NCBI RefSeq assembly: GCF_000243115.2
Contig: NZ_CP007035.1
Coordinates: 3,348,001 to 3,412,000 of the forward strand
DNA length: 64,000 nt
Direction: 5' to 3'
Origin: Niabella soli DSM 19437
Lineage (GTDB): Bacteria > Bacteroidota > Bacteroidia > Chitinophagales > Chitinophagaceae
The position numbers and the translations under genes are program-made. Below, piece by piece: positions 26,233 to 36,510 of this stretch; position 1 is the stretch's first letter; each line of letters starts with the position of its first letter. Under the pieces are notes generated by a model, which was not told the origin of the DNA, ran no database searches, and worked only from the letters and a program-made list of their open reading frames with translations.

Positions 26233-26805
26233 ATGAAAATAGGATTGTTCTTTGGTTCCTTTAATCCAATACATCATGGGCATCTGATCATTGCCAGCCA
26301 TATCCTGAACCAGGGTTTTGCAGAAAAAATATGGTTTGTGGTATCACCACATAACCCGCTGAAAGAATCCGCCTCTCTTTTAAATGAGAATCAACGCCTA
26401 CACCTGGTCCGGGTGGCTACAGAGGCCGACATCCGTATGGCGGTGTCTGATATCGAGTTTTCATTGCCAAGACCTTCCTATACTTCTGTAACACTGGCGC
26501 ATCTGTCTGAAAAATATCCCCAACATGAATTCTCATTAATACTGGGTGGAGATAGTTTCCAAAACATTGAGAAATGGAAGAATTATAAATATATATTAAA
26601 TAATTATAATATATATTTATATAACAGGCCTGGTTTTATAGTAGACAGAGCAGAAAACACCCGGCTTACGGTGTTGGATGCTCCTTTGCTGGAACTATCC
26701 GCGACTATGATAAGGGATCTTATCAAGCAAAAGAAATCCATACATTATTTATTACCGGAGAATGTGATTGAAGAAATAGAAAAATCCGGTTACTATAGAA
26801 AATAA
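26233..26805 (+). CDS. nadD: Nicotinate-nucleotide adenylyltransferase
   Basis: Joins nicotinate mononucleotide and ATP to form deamido-NAD in NAD synthesis. The 190-residue protein starts with the nucleotidyltransferase motif [18 protein letters not shown] (HxGH present), and includes [26 protein letters not shown], and [16 protein letters not shown], equivalent to the ISSTxIR motif. It follows feoA with a 4-bp gap, and its last 13 bases overlap convergently with the chrA gene. nadA, another NAD-pathway gene, lies 2.3 kb away on the other strand. Confidence 0.95.
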   Translation: MKIGLFFGSFNPIHHGHLIIASHILNQGFAEKIWFVVSPHNPLKESASLLNENQRLHLVRVATEADIRMAVSDIEFSLPRPSYTSVTLAHLSEKYPQHEFSLILGGDSFQNIEKWKNYKYILNNYNIYLYNRPGFIVDRAENTRLTVLDAPLLELSATMIRDLIKQKKSIHYLLPENVIEEIEKSGYYRK

Positions 26806-28031
26806 CCGAGTGCCACGCAAGCCAAAACCAAAATAGGAGCGGGAAGTCTGGTAAAAATAAGTACCCCGGCGGTACCAGCAACCACCAGCAGATTCGCAAA
26901 ATTGATATACCCGAAGCTGAATAACGAAATATCTTTCAGAATGTAAAAGGTAGAGCCGATCATGATTCCCATTACGGCCGCATTAATTCCCTCCAGCGAC
27001 CGGTAAATGGCAGAATATTTCTTAAGCATATTCCATATAGGAAAGAAAAACAACACCAATAAAGCGCTGGGCATAAAAATAGCGATCATACCAATAATAA
27101 CTCCACATACCTGCCAACCGCTTCCCATATCCTTTAAGGCCAACCCACCCGTGTAAGAAGCAATGGAAAATACCGGGCCTGGTGTAGCGCGCACCATCCC
27201 AATACCCGTCAGCATTTCGTTCTTTGCTATATGAATCGCTTTAGGATTATTCTTTTTTATTTCATCCGGCCGTACACTGTATTGCTCGTACATAATAGGC
27301 ATTAACACATTACCTCCACCAAAAACAATACTTCCCATCCTGTAAGTATTTTCAAATAAATTAACCGGCTTCCGATATTGCCAGTCGTCTTTGCGCGCCA
27401 TTTCACTGAAAATACCGGCCAGAATAAAAATGATGCCGAACAACCAAAAATTCCACCACCGGATCTTTCCCGGCTTTATCTCTACCTGCGGAATTCTTTT
27501 CTTACTCAGGTTCGTAACAAAGCCACCTAAAACAATTAACAAGGGTACAATAAAGGGCCTTCCAAAAAATAAAAAAGTAATTAACCCCGTAACCACAGCA
27601 ATAATAAATGTGATCTTATTATTAACAGAATACCGAAAAGCAGAAACGCAGGCATAAATTAAAAAGCCGGCCGCCATCGGCACAATAAACTTAAAGATCT
27701 TAAGTGTTCCGTCATCAGTATCCAGGAAATTAACCAGGAACGATAAAGCTCCCATGATACTGCAGGCGGGTAAGATCCATACCAGCAATGTCATCACCGC
27801 CAATAAAACACCGCCGCGCTTAAAACCAATAAGGGTAAGGGTTTGAGTAGAAGAAGCACCTGGCAGCAATTGACAAAACGCATTATACTCCATCAATTCC
27901 TGTTCCGTAACATAGGGCGTTTGCTTTACAAAAGTCTTCATCATCATGGCAAGATGCGCCTGCGGCCCACCAAACGCGGTGATGCTATGCAAAAAAACTA
28001 ATTTTAAAAAATGCAGATGTCTTAGAAACAT
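26793..28031 (-). CDS. chrA: Chromate transporter, ChrA (CHR) family, two-domain
   Basis: A 412-residue inner-membrane protein of the CHR family, which export chromate; natural substrates of most members are unknown. Both halves are present: the first has [18 protein letters not shown] and [12 protein letters not shown], the second has [15 protein letters not shown] and [17 protein letters not shown]. Ten or more hydrophobic segments are visible. The two-domain form and length are normal. It converges on nadD with a 13-bp overlap, and a bidirectional-looking terminator separates it from fabG. Confidence 0.92.
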   Translation of the reverse strand: MFLRHLHFLKLVFLHSITAFGGPQAHLAMMMKTFVKQTPYVTEQELMEYNAFCQLLPGASSTQTLTLIGFKRGGVLLAVMTLLVWILPACSIMGALSFLVNFLDTDDGTLKIFKFIVPMAAGFLIYACVSAFRYSVNNKITFIIAVVTGLITFLFFGRPFIVPLLIVLGGFVTNLSKKRIPQVEIKPGKIRWWNFWLFGIIFILAGIFSEMARKDDWQYRKPVNLFENTYRMGSIVFGGGNVLMPIMYEQYSVRPDEIKKNNPKAIHIAKNEMLTGIGMVRATPGPVFSIASYTGGLALKDMGSGWQVCGVIIGMIAIFMPSALLVLFFFPIWNMLKKYSAIYRSLEGINAAVMGIMIGSTFYILKDISLFSFGYINFANLLVVAGTAGVLIFTRLPAPILVLACVALGYFL

Positions 28032-28189
28032 TACAACTTAAATAATCTTTTGACGACATGTAGCTGTAAACCTTGTTGCATGCGCTGTGCAATCAAGATA
28101 AACAATTTATCTAACATTACTGTACAAAAATTGCCGGAGTATAAATGCCGCAACTGGACAGACAATAGAAAATTATTTTTATGCGCATA

Positions 28190-28222
28190 AAAAATCCCGG
28201 AACATTTATACCGGGATTTTTA
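28190..28222 (-). terminator. Intrinsic terminator after fabG
   Basis: AATCCCGG (28193-28200) pairs with CCGGGATT (28211-28218) around a 10-base loop. A-rich sequence on one side and T-rich on the other make it usable in both directions. It lies 30 bp beyond the fabG stop. Confidence 0.75.
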
Positions 28223-28251
28223 TTCAGAATGCTATTTTGTAAAACATGCTG

Positions 28252-29007
28252 TCAAATATTCAAACCTCCGCAGACACTGATCGTTTGGCCGGTAATATAA
28301 GATCCCATATCAGAAGCAAGAAATAAAGCCGCATTAGCGATATCTTCTCCCTTTGCAAATTTTCCCAAAGGAATATCCTGTAAATATTTGGAGGCACTAT
28401 CACCTTCTTGCAGATAGCTGGTCATATCTGTTTCAACAAACCCGGGTGCAATACTGTTACAACGAATATTTCTGCTTCCTAATTCTTTTGCCACACTTTT
28501 AGTGAACCCAATAATACCCGCTTTACTGGCTGCATAACTTGCCTGTCCCGCATTGCCCATTATCCCGATAACCGAGCTCATATTTATAATGCTACCGTTC
28601 CTGGCTTTCATCATCGGCTTTATCACCTGCTTGGTCATGTAAAAAACGCTATTCAGGTTTACCTGTAATACTGATTCCCATTGCTCGGGCGTCATACGCA
28701 ATAACAAATTATCTTTTGAAATACCTGCGTTATTTACACAAATATCAACCCTGCCAAACTCTTTTAAAACATCCGCTACGAAAGTTTCACATGCAGCAAA
28801 GTCACCTGCATTTGCTTTCCAGGCCTTGATTTTTATTCCTTTGTCGGACCATCGTTTCACAATTGCGTCTGCCCTTTCAGCACTGCTATCGCTAACGTAT
28901 GAAAAAGCAATGCTGGCGCCTTGTTCGGCAAACTTGTCTACAATAGCTTCTCCAATTCCTCTGGCAGCACCGGTAACAATCGCTATTTTATTTTCTAATA
29001 ATTTCAT
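28252..29007 (-). CDS. fabG: 3-oxoacyl-[acyl-carrier-protein] reductase
   Basis: NADPH-dependent reduction of 3-oxoacyl-ACP in fatty acid elongation. The 251-residue short-chain dehydrogenase carries TGAARGIGEAI (cofactor glycine motif, residues 12-22), NNAGISKDNLLLRM (family-typical of FabG rather than other SDRs), catalytic Ser near SSVIGIMG, and YAASKAG with the catalytic Tyr and Lys. It ends with GQTISVCGGLNI. It is 50 bp downstream of nadA and could share its transcript. Confidence 0.92.
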   Translation of the reverse strand: MKLLENKIAIVTGAARGIGEAIVDKFAEQGASIAFSYVSDSSAERADAIVKRWSDKGIKIKAWKANAGDFAACETFVADVLKEFGRVDICVNNAGISKDNLLLRMTPEQWESVLQVNLNSVFYMTKQVIKPMMKARNGSIINMSSVIGIMGNAGQASYAASKAGIIGFTKSVAKELGSRNIRCNSIAPGFVETDMTSYLQEGDSASKYLQDIPLGKFAKGEDIANAALFLASDMGSYITGQTISVCGGLNI

Positions 29008-29057
29008 AAAACAAAAGGTAGGTTTAGTTTGCTCTTTAAGTTTGGTAATTATAATTG

Positions 29058-30068
29058 TTATAGCCCCGCGGCTGCGCTGATTTCCAGCATTCGGTCAATG
29101 GGCTTTTTTGCTGCCAGCCGTAATTGCTCATCCATAATGATATCAGGCATTCCATATTTCATGCACAAATATACTTTTTCCAGCGTATTACGTTTCATAT
29201 GCGGACAATCATTACAGGCGCAGCTATTATCTGGGGGAGCCGGGATGAACTTTTTATGCGGGCTGGCTTTTTCCATCTGGTGCAAAATGCCGGTCTCTGT
29301 TGCCACAATATATTCCGTTGCCGTGTCTTCTTTTGTGAACTTCAACAGGCCGGTAGTAGACCCGATATAATCTGCCATACGCAATAAAGGCTCTTCGCAT
29401 TCAGGATGTGCTATCAATTTGGCATTGGGATGTTGGTGCTTCAGTTTAGTAATTTTTTCCAGGCTAAATATCTCATGTACCATACAGGCACCATTCCATA
29501 ACAACATATTCCTTCCTGTGACTTTATTGATATAAGCCCCAAGGTTTTTATCAGGTGCAAAAATAATTTTCTGCTCTTTAGGAAAACTTTCTACAATTAT
29601 GCGGGCATTGCTGCTGGTAACGATCACATCACTCAACGCCTTTATCCCGGCGCTGCAGTTAATGTAACTTACCACAACGTGATCCGGGTGCTGTTCTTTA
29701 AATTTCTGAAACAGCGCTGGCGGGCAGCTATCACTCAACGAACATCCCGCTTTAAAGTCGGGGATCACCACTTTTTTTGACGGGTTCAGGATCTTTGCCG
29801 TTTCCGCCATAAAATGCACCCCGGCAAACACGATCATATCCGCATTGGTTTTTTGTGCTTCCTGCGCCAGCCCAAGGCTATCGCCGATATAATCTGCAAT
29901 ATCCTGGATATCCGCCTCCTGGTAATAGTGCGCCAGGATCACCGCATTTTTTTCTCTTTTCAATTTTTCAATCTCCGCAAAAAGATCGAGTTCCGGATCC
30001 AGTTCCAGATCCAAAAAACCATTCTGATCCAATTCCTCTTTCGCCATATCCAAAATTGTTGAGCTCAT
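29058..30068 (-). CDS. nadA: Quinolinate synthase A
   Basis: Condenses iminoaspartate with dihydroxyacetone phosphate to quinolinate, the first precursor of NAD. The 336-residue protein contains the three Cys positions that hold the 4Fe-4S cluster: [20 protein letters not shown] and the [10 protein letters not shown] segment near the C-terminus. [21 protein letters not shown] is the start of the catalytic core. No nadB or nadC lies nearby. Its start faces the AT-rich candidate origin region. Confidence 0.96.
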   Translation of the reverse strand: MSSTILDMAKEELDQNGFLDLELDPELDLFAEIEKLKREKNAVILAHYYQEADIQDIADYIGDSLGLAQEAQKTNADMIVFAGVHFMAETAKILNPSKKVVIPDFKAGCSLSDSCPPALFQKFKEQHPDHVVVSYINCSAGIKALSDVIVTSSNARIIVESFPKEQKIIFAPDKNLGAYINKVTGRNMLLWNGACMVHEIFSLEKITKLKHQHPNAKLIAHPECEEPLLRMADYIGSTTGLLKFTKEDTATEYIVATETGILHQMEKASPHKKFIPAPPDNSCACNDCPHMKRNTLEKVYLCMKYGMPDIIMDEQLRLAAKKPIDRMLEISAAAGL

Positions 30069-30640
30069 GATTGAAAATTTTACAAGTGCAATGATACGAT
30101 CAAACTGAAATAGAAAATCAAAACTTTTTTTAAAGCTCTTTTTTTCTTTAATAATATTTATATTAATTATTTATTTAAAATAAGCTATTATTATTAGGGC
30201 TGTGAATTAGTGGATAACTCAGTTATGCAGGTTATTGGATAAAATAGATTTTTCAGTTACACACATCAATACACCTTTTATTAACATAGTGAAGTTACGA
30301 ATCTTATACATTAAGCCTGCTTATTCACAAAAATGTGAATTGTGGATTGTTTATAAAAATAAAAGAGATAATAAATTTACACTATGTTAATATTAACAGT
30401 ATAAAATAGCAACTGTTAACCAAAGTCTGGGATAGAAAGAAAGAAAACAATTATTTGAGCCATTAATACATTTCACATGCACGTTCCACAGTGGGTTATG
30501 AACATGTTTATTACGATATCCACAGTACTTTGGGGACAAAAACCTTCAAAACGGGGCTGCTAGAATTTTTGTTAAAAGACGCCCAACAACACGGACGGCT
30601 ATGAAAAAAGATTAAATTTAATATTCTAAAATCTATAGCT
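30069..30640. other. AT-rich gene-free region with DnaA-box-like sites, candidate oriC
   Basis: A 572-bp gap. 30118-30195 is almost pure A/T (possible unwinding element). DnaA-box matches (TTATNCACA): TTATTCACA exact at 30321-30329; one mismatch at 30209-30217 (minus, TTATCCACT), 30257-30265 (TTACACACA), 30516-30524 (ATATCCACA) and 30201-30209 (minus, TAATTCACA). More TGTGAATT/TGTGGATT sequences follow at 30334-30349. The gene-orientation switch and nearby parS sites support an origin; DnaA binding is not shown. Confidence 0.5.
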
Positions 30641-30961
30641 ATGGTAAGTAATAAACACATCGCCACCTTTATTTTGGGCGCCCTGGCGGGATTGGCCGCA
30701 GGAAAATATGCAAGTATGAGTGATGAAGAAAAAGAAAAGATGATGAGCAATTTAAAGGAGAAGGCGAACAACCTGAAAGAAGAAGCTACCAAATCTGCTA
30801 ACCAGGCAAAAGATTATTTTACAGAGCTGGCTTCTAAAGGTGCTGATACTTTAAAAGAGCATTTTCCGGGTGCCGAAAAATGGATGCATGATATTTTTGG
30901 GAACAAGCCAACAGATGGAACCGCCGCAACCGATGCCACCCAGGAAGCTCCGAAATCCTGA
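30641..30961 (+). CDS. YtxH-like small membrane-anchored protein
   Basis: A 106-residue protein with one N-terminal hydrophobic helix (residues about 7-22, TFILGALAGLAAGKYA) and a long charged amphipathic helix rich in Lys, Glu and Ala. This is the layout of YtxH-domain proteins, general-stress-type proteins of unknown molecular function in many bacteria. The C-terminal 20 residues are a Thr/Ala-rich tail. It stands alone next to the candidate origin and converges on the Nudix gene, with a 15-bp gap. Cellular role unknown. Confidence 0.7.
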   Translation: MVSNKHIATFILGALAGLAAGKYASMSDEEKEKMMSNLKEKANNLKEEATKSANQAKDYFTELASKGADTLKEHFPGAEKWMHDIFGNKPTDGTAATDATQEAPKS

Positions 30962-30976
30962 GGATATAAAAAAAAT

Positions 30977-31681
30977 CTATAAAAGGCTATTGGGGTTTGG
31001 TACCAGCTTCAAAAACTTGTGTGAGTTTTGCTGGTAATGTTTCCGGTCCAACTTGTAAAAGAAGGCGCCTTTTTTTGACCCGGCTTTGTCTTTGTCTTTT
31101 TGCTTTTGCAACAGCCCTGTTGAAAGCATTTTTCTGCTAAAGTTGCCTTTATCGAAACTGGTGCCATACACATCTTCAAATAAGCTTTGCAGAAGCGGCA
31201 GGGTGAATTTATCCGGTAGCAATTCGAATAGTATTGCGTGGGAAGTGGCTTTATATTGCAACCTTTTCTGTGCTATTTTTACCATCTCTGTATGGTCAAA
31301 GATCAGATCCGGGTAGTCTTTTATTGAGAACCATTCTGCATGGTATTCGCTGCTGGGCTCTTTATATTTTTTTATATCTATCAAAGAAAAATAAGCAATA
31401 GAAATAGTGCGCTCCCGGGTATCCCGGTTTGGTGCGCTAAAAGTATAAAATTGCTCCTGGTAAATATTTTTTAATCCGGTCAGCGATTCCAGGATGCGTG
31501 CTGCGGCTTCATCAGCACTTTCGTCTTTTGCAATAAATCCTCCCATCAGGCTCCACCGGCCAACCATAGGAGTAAAGGCACGCTTAATTAATAATATTTT
31601 CAGGTTCTGACCATCGTAACCAAAAACAATACAATCCACAGCTACAGTGAACCGTGATTGGTTAATATACTTAGCCGCCAT
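30977..31681 (-). CDS. NrtR-like Nudix-related transcriptional regulator
   Basis: A 234-residue protein with an N-terminal Nudix fold (residues about 10-145) and a C-terminal winged-helix-like domain (about 155-234, with SLFEDVYGTSFDKGNFSRKML). The Nudix box starts correctly (GGFIAKDE) but then reads RILESLTGL, so the catalytic Glu residues of the REUxEExGU core are lost. That combination is the mark of NrtR-type regulators, which sense ADP-ribose or other sugar compounds, and of the arabinose regulator AraR of Bacteroides (family knowledge). A regulatory role is therefore more likely than hydrolysis; its effector cannot be told here. Confidence 0.82.
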   Translation of the reverse strand: MAAKYINQSRFTVAVDCIVFGYDGQNLKILLIKRAFTPMVGRWSLMGGFIAKDESADEAAARILESLTGLKNIYQEQFYTFSAPNRDTRERTISIAYFSLIDIKKYKEPSSEYHAEWFSIKDYPDLIFDHTEMVKIAQKRLQYKATSHAILFELLPDKFTLPLLQSLFEDVYGTSFDKGNFSRKMLSTGLLQKQKDKDKAGSKKGAFFYKLDRKHYQQNSHKFLKLVPNPNSLL

Positions 31682-31789
31682 AAAGGAAGATGCTTTTTAT
31701 TTTTCAAATGGACAATTTATATTGCTTATGGCAAAAGTAGGCGTTCTGGTATGAATTAAAGCAGCCCGGCGATCTTTTTATACCGGGCA

Positions 31790-31824
31790 CAAAAAAATAG
31801 TGCGGGACCTTCCGACCTCGCACT
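31790..31824 (-). terminator. Intrinsic terminator after rho
   Basis: On the minus strand, AGTGCG/CGCACT arms (31799-31804 and 31819-31824) plus inner GG/CC pairs form a hairpin followed by a run of seven T residues (complement of 31791-31797). It lies 26 bp past the rho stop. Confidence 0.7.
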
Positions 31825-31849
31825 GTTATTGTGTTAAAGTGAATTGATT

Positions 31850-33562
31850 TTACGAATTCATGCTTGCTAAAAACTCCTCATTACTTTTTGTTCCTTTCAT
31901 GCGTTTCAACAATTCCTGCATGGCTTCTTCGGTTTTCATATCCGCCAGGTACACGCGCAGCAGGTTCATCCGTTGCAACACATCTCTATCCAGCAGCAGG
32001 TCGTCGCGCCTGGTAGAAGATGCTGTTAAATCAATAGCCGGGTAAACTCTTTTATTTGATAAACGCCGGTCTAATTGCAATTCCATATTACCGGTTCCCT
32101 TAAATTCTTCGAAGATCACTTCATCCATTTTGCTACCGGTATCGATCAACGCCGTAGCCAGAATAGTTAAGGAACCACCGTTCTCGATTTTACGGGCGGC
32201 GCCAAAAAACTGTTTGGGCTTTTGCATGGCGTTGGCTTCCACCCCACCACTCAACACTTTACCTGAAGCCGGAGAGACGGTGTTGTGCGCACGGGCCAAA
32301 CGGGTGATGGAATCCAAAAGGATCACCACATCATGCCCGCATTCCACCAGACGTTTTGCTTTTTGCAAGGCCACAGTGGATACCTTAACGTGCTTTTCGG
32401 CCGGCTCATCAAAAGTAGAAGCTATTACTTCTGCTTTTACGCTGCGTTCCATATCGGTCACTTCCTCCGGACGCTCATCAACTAATACCACCATCAGGTA
32501 ACATTCCGGATGATTTTCCGCAATGGCGTTGGCCACGGCTTTTAACAACATAGTTTTACCTGTTTTTGGCTGGGCTACGATTAAACCACGCTGCCCTTTA
32601 CCAATAGGGGTAAACAGATCAATAATTCTTGTTGAAAGGTCGGAGGGGCGGGTGAACAGGTTCAGTTTTTCATAAGGGAAGAGCGGGGTGAGGTAGTCGA
32701 ATGGAACACGATCCCTTACTTCATCCGGCTTTTTGCCGTTGATGGTATCTACTTTTAAAAGAGCGAAATATTTTTCGCCTTCTTTGGGAGGACGCACGGC
32801 GCCATGAATGGTATCACCTGTTTTTAAACCAAATAATTTGATCTGAGAGGGTGAAACATACACATCATCAGGACTTGAAAGATAGTTATAATCAGAAGAT
32901 CTCAGGAAACCATAGCCGTCCGGCATCATTTCCAAAACACCTTCACTTAAAATAACACCATCAAACTCTACATTAAAGGAAGGGGTTTGGTCTTTCCTGG
33001 AAGCGTATACCCTGTTTTCAACCGGGAGTTCTATTTCCTCAACCGGTGCAACCGGTGCATCATATTTTTCTGTAGCTTTTAATGCTTGCAAAATGAAAGC
33101 TTCTGTTGCGGCATCATTTTTAAATACAGTGTCAGTATCCGCCTCGTCTTCATCCGGGGTTTCAGCCTTTTTAACTTTTGCAACTTTTTCTTCTGCTTTG
33201 ACGGGAGCTTCAGTGGCTGCCTCTTCTTTAGAATCCTTTTTCTTTTTAGCCGGGGCTTTCTTGGCTGGTGCAGCTTTTGCCGTTTTTTTAGCTGCGGCTT
33301 TCGCGGTAGCTTCTTCTTCGTCTTTGCCTTCTTCTTCAACAAAAGCTTCCTCTGTACCAATAGATGTGGTAGCTTTCACGATTCTTTTTCTTTTAGGTCG
33401 CTCGGTGCTGGCAGCTTTAGAATCAGTAACGGCCTGGCTATCAAGAATTTTATAGATCAGGTCCTGTTTGTTTAACTTTTTGGCGTTAGAAATTTTCAAC
33501 TGTTCGGCAATATCCAACAGTTCAGGAACGAGCATATCGTTCAATTGTAAAATATCATACAT
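31850..33562 (-). CDS. rho: Transcription termination factor Rho, with disordered insert
   Basis: Hexameric RNA helicase that ends transcription. The 570-residue protein has the N-terminal helix bundle (residues 1-45, [14 protein letters not shown]), then about 110 residues of Lys/Ala/Glu/Asp-rich low-complexity sequence (about 50-165), the cold-shock-like RNA-binding domain ([26 protein letters not shown] region), and the RecA-like ATPase with [13 protein letters not shown] (P-loop) and [13 protein letters not shown] (Q-loop precursor). E. coli Rho is 419 residues, so the insert explains the difference. Such inserts are characteristic of Bacteroidota Rho. Confidence 0.96.
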   Translation of the reverse strand: MYDILQLNDMLVPELLDIAEQLKISNAKKLNKQDLIYKILDSQAVTDSKAASTERPKRKRIVKATTSIGTEEAFVEEEGKDEEEATAKAAAKKTAKAAPAKKAPAKKKKDSKEEAATEAPVKAEEKVAKVKKAETPDEDEADTDTVFKNDAATEAFILQALKATEKYDAPVAPVEEIELPVENRVYASRKDQTPSFNVEFDGVILSEGVLEMMPDGYGFLRSSDYNYLSSPDDVYVSPSQIKLFGLKTGDTIHGAVRPPKEGEKYFALLKVDTINGKKPDEVRDRVPFDYLTPLFPYEKLNLFTRPSDLSTRIIDLFTPIGKGQRGLIVAQPKTGKTMLLKAVANAIAENHPECYLMVVLVDERPEEVTDMERSVKAEVIASTFDEPAEKHVKVSTVALQKAKRLVECGHDVVILLDSITRLARAHNTVSPASGKVLSGGVEANAMQKPKQFFGAARKIENGGSLTILATALIDTGSKMDEVIFEEFKGTGNMELQLDRRLSNKRVYPAIDLTASSTRRDDLLLDRDVLQRMNLLRVYLADMKTEEAMQELLKRMKGTKSNEEFLASMNS

Positions 33563-33705
33563 AAAAAATGTGTGGGATTAATCAAAAGATTAAATCTTAA
33601 AAGTGATAATTTTTGAATGAAACTTAGTTTTTTTCGGATTGATAAATGGTAATTGACACTACCACCCAGCAGAGATGATCATATGTTATAGGGTCATTTC
33701 TATAT

Positions 33706-33735
33706 CAAAAATAGTGTGTTTTCCATAAAATCAAA
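33706..33735 (-). promoter_or_regulatory. Possible rho promoter
   Basis: On the minus strand TATTTTTG (complement of 33706-33713) fits the -7 consensus, with TTTG (complement of 33732-33735) 18 bp upstream, one base short of the usual spacing. The leader would be about 140 bases, compatible with leader-based control of rho. Confidence 0.35.
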
Positions 33736-34816
33736 AATTTTTAATAATTATGTCTCCTTTTTGGGTAATTGTTAACGGACTTTCAGGAAAATCTTTTTTG
33801 CTAAGCTCCCGTATTCGGGCAATTACTTTTTTTTCCGGGTCCAGTTGCGGGGTACGGTCGTCAGCCGGCAATTGCCGGGTAGCAATAATGCGGCCATTTA
33901 CAAAATTTCCTTCCCGGTTGACCCTTATTTTTAAAATAGGCGCCCAACCCATCGGTCCTTTTAAACTGATTGCGCCATAAGTAGCATAATTACCCAGACT
34001 ATAGGCGATGAATTTCCTTTTGTACAGCTCTACACCCCTGGTTACATGCGGGCCGCTGCCCAAAACGAGGTCTGCGCCTGCATCAATGCAGCTCCGGGCA
34101 AAACTATATACATTCCCCCGGTTTTCGCCGCGGAAAACTTCAGTATTGCGGGTAACATGCTCCGTAGTATCCCCTTCGGCGCCGCCGTGAAAAAAAACCA
34201 TCAGGATATCTGTGCTGTCCCTTATTTTTTTTATCTGTTTGAGCACCGCACCGGGTTGCGCAATCTGCAGATGCCGCCAACCAAATCCCACCCCAATGAT
34301 CCCATAGCGGATATTGTTTTTAGAAATGATTTTATAGGAATGGCGGGGCCTGATGCCTGCGTAGGCAATGCCGGCTTTGTCCAGAAGTTGCATGGTTTGC
34401 GCCAGGGCGGCCGTGCCAAAATCGCCTGAGTGATTATTGGCAAGACTTAGAAAATCGAATCCCGCATTTTTAAAATAATTTTCCGTTCCGGGCGGCATGC
34501 GAAAAACATAACAGTTCCCCAGGATAGAGCATTTTTTGTCTGGAAGAGAGGAATCCGTGAGTACTCCCTCCATATTTCCGACGAGAAAATGACTATTTTT
34601 TAGTGAATCTGCCAATTCTAGTAATATATTATGCTTTGGCATTCTTGATCTGTCTGGATAATCAGACCCTAGCATCAGGTCTCCAACAGCGGTGATCGTA
34701 ATAGTTGTATCCACAGCAGCGGACGCCTTTTTTTCCGATGGTTCAGTGGGGACCGGTTTCGGGCTTTTACAGCCCATAAGAATAAGGCCGGCCCCGAAGA
34801 TAAAAAGCAGTTGCAT
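33731..34816 (-). CDS. CapA-like lipoprotein, PGA_cap metallophosphatase family
   Basis: A 361-residue lipoprotein with a type II signal peptide (LILMGCKSPKP, Cys at about 16) and a calcineurin-like PGA_cap domain. Motifs include TAVGDLMLGSDYP, VGNMEGVLTD, LSLANNHSGDFG, VFFHGGAEGD and GSGPHVTRGVELYK, which supply the metal ligands Asp, His, Asn, His. The family is named after CapA of poly-gamma-glutamate capsule synthesis, but single CapA homologues without CapB/CapC are common and their role is uncertain. No capsule genes are nearby. It diverges from asnS. Confidence 0.88.
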   Translation of the reverse strand: MQLLFIFGAGLILMGCKSPKPVPTEPSEKKASAAVDTTITITAVGDLMLGSDYPDRSRMPKHNILLELADSLKNSHFLVGNMEGVLTDSSLPDKKCSILGNCYVFRMPPGTENYFKNAGFDFLSLANNHSGDFGTAALAQTMQLLDKAGIAYAGIRPRHSYKIISKNNIRYGIIGVGFGWRHLQIAQPGAVLKQIKKIRDSTDILMVFFHGGAEGDTTEHVTRNTEVFRGENRGNVYSFARSCIDAGADLVLGSGPHVTRGVELYKRKFIAYSLGNYATYGAISLKGPMGWAPILKIRVNREGNFVNGRIIATRQLPADDRTPQLDPEKKVIARIRELSKKDFPESPLTITQKGDIIIKNF

Positions 34817-34862
34817 AATAAAGTAAAGGTATAAAGAATACGAGGATCAAAAATGCAATTAA

Positions 34863-34870
34863 TATCTTTG
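34863..34870 (+). promoter_or_regulatory. -7 element of asnS
   Basis: TATCTTTG fits TAnnTTTG and lies 18 bases before the ATG at 34889. It falls inside the longer open frame (from 34853), which argues that translation starts at 34889. Confidence 0.5.
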
Positions 34871-34888
34871 TTGCCTAAGTGTATAATA

Positions 34889-36328
34889 ATGTTTAATAAA
34901 AGAATTAAAGTAAAAGAGCTTTTACAGCAAGCGCCGGAGGGGCAACAGGTAACAGTAATGGGTTGGGTACGGACTTTTAGAAATAACCAGTTCATTGCGT
35001 TAAACGACGGCTCCACCAACACTAACCTGCAGGTGGTGGCTGAACTGGGAAAATTTGAGGAGGGCTTGCTGAAGCGCATTACAACTTCCGCGTCGCTTAA
35101 AATAACGGGCACGGTAGTGCCTTCTGTGGGTAAAGGACAAAAACTGGAAATAAAAGCAACTACTATTGAAATATTGGGGGATTCTGATGCGGAAGCCTAC
35201 CCGTTGCAACCCAAAAAACATTCCCTGGAATTTTTGAGGGAAAAAGCACATCTGCGGTTTCGGACCAATACGTTCGGTTCCGTTTTCCGTATACGGCATG
35301 CGCTGGCCTTTGCCGTGCATAAATTTTTTAATGAGAAAGGATTCGTTTATTTACATACCCCGATCATTACCGCTAGCGATGCCGAGGGCGCGGGTGAAAT
35401 GTTCCGTGTAACCACGCTGCCTTTTGAAAATACGCCCCGTAATGAAGACGGGTCTGTAAATTTTAAAGAAGATTTTTTTGGAAAATCGACCAACTTAACT
35501 GTTAGTGGTCAATTAGAGGGAGAATTGGGCGCGACAGCCTTTGGCGAAATCTATACCTTTGGGCCTACATTTCGTGCGGAAAACAGCAATACGGCAAGGC
35601 ACCTGGCCGAATTCTGGATGATTGAACCTGAGATGGCGTTCTGTGATCTGGAAGACAATGCCAATCTTGCGGAGGAGTTTATTAAATATATCGTCCGTTA
35701 TGTACTGGAAAACAACCGGGAGGATGTTGAATTTCTGGCCCAGCGCTTGGCAGAGGAGGAAAAACAACTGCCGCAGGATAAGCGCAGTGAAATGGGACTG
35801 ATCGAAAAACTGGAATTTGTACTGAACAACGATTTCCAGCGCCTGAGCTATACAGAGGCGATCGATATTTTAAAAGAAAGCAATTATAATAAAAAGAAAA
35901 AATTCCAGTATCCCGTTACCGGTTGGGGTATGGACCTGCAGAGTGAGCATGAGCGTTATCTGGTGGAAAAGCATTTTAAAAAGCCGGTGATCCTGATGAA
36001 CTATCCCGCTTCAATAAAAGCATTTTACATGCGGTTGAATGAAGACGGCAAAACGGTGGCGGCCATGGATATATTAGCTCCGGGCATTGGAGAGATAGTA
36101 GGTGGTTCCCAGCGGGAAGAGCGCCTGGAGGTATTGTTGGAAAAAATGAAAGCCATGCATATTCCCGAGGAAGAGTTGAGTTGGTACCTGGATACCCGCC
36201 GTTTTGGAACGGTGCCACATGCAGGGTTTGGACTGGGTTTTGAGCGGATGATCCAGTTTGTGACGGGCATGGGTAATATCCGGGACGTGATCGCGTTTCC
36301 GCGGACACCGAAGAGTGCAGAGTTTTAG
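34889..36328 (+). CDS. asnS: Asparaginyl-tRNA synthetase
   Basis: Charges tRNA-Asn with asparagine. The 479-residue class IIb enzyme has an N-terminal OB-fold anticodon-binding domain (residues 12-105, [20 protein letters not shown]) and a class II catalytic core with [24 protein letters not shown] as motif 2 (given as [12 protein letters not shown] and [11 protein letters not shown]) and [15 protein letters not shown] as motif 3. I start at 34889: 12 extra N-terminal residues in the longer frame are not conserved and overlap a promoter element. The tRNA-Asn gene itself lies 3 kb away on the same strand. Confidence 0.96.
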   Translation: MFNKRIKVKELLQQAPEGQQVTVMGWVRTFRNNQFIALNDGSTNTNLQVVAELGKFEEGLLKRITTSASLKITGTVVPSVGKGQKLEIKATTIEILGDSDAEAYPLQPKKHSLEFLREKAHLRFRTNTFGSVFRIRHALAFAVHKFFNEKGFVYLHTPIITASDAEGAGEMFRVTTLPFENTPRNEDGSVNFKEDFFGKSTNLTVSGQLEGELGATAFGEIYTFGPTFRAENSNTARHLAEFWMIEPEMAFCDLEDNANLAEEFIKYIVRYVLENNREDVEFLAQRLAEEEKQLPQDKRSEMGLIEKLEFVLNNDFQRLSYTEAIDILKESNYNKKKKFQYPVTGWGMDLQSEHERYLVEKHFKKPVILMNYPASIKAFYMRLNEDGKTVAAMDILAPGIGEIVGGSQREERLEVLLEKMKAMHIPEEELSWYLDTRRFGTVPHAGFGLGFERMIQFVTGMGNIRDVIAFPRTPKSAEF

Positions 36329-36350
36329 GGCAAACAATAAACTATTAATT

Positions 36351-36385
36351 AAAATGGCAACTTATAAAAAGAGTTGCCATTTTTT
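36351..36385 (+). terminator. Intrinsic terminator after asnS
   Basis: AAAATGGCAACT (36351-36362) pairs fully with AGTTGCCATTTT (36372-36383) around a 9-base loop, followed by more T residues. It lies 22 bp after the stop and can act in both directions. Confidence 0.85.
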
Positions 36386-36510
36386 ATTTAATTTCAAAAA
36401 GAAAATCTTTTAAACTTTCCCGATGAAGGGCGGCTAAAATGTGTTTTTCAGCCGGGAAAGCGGCAAAAAGGGAAGCTTTTAAAACAATACCTTCCCGTAT
36501 TTCCTGCTGT

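Noticed and set aside
33079-33475. Several overlapping open frames around the rho insert, in both directions
   Set aside because: They come from the Lys/Ala/Glu low-complexity coding sequence, which is stop-poor in other frames.
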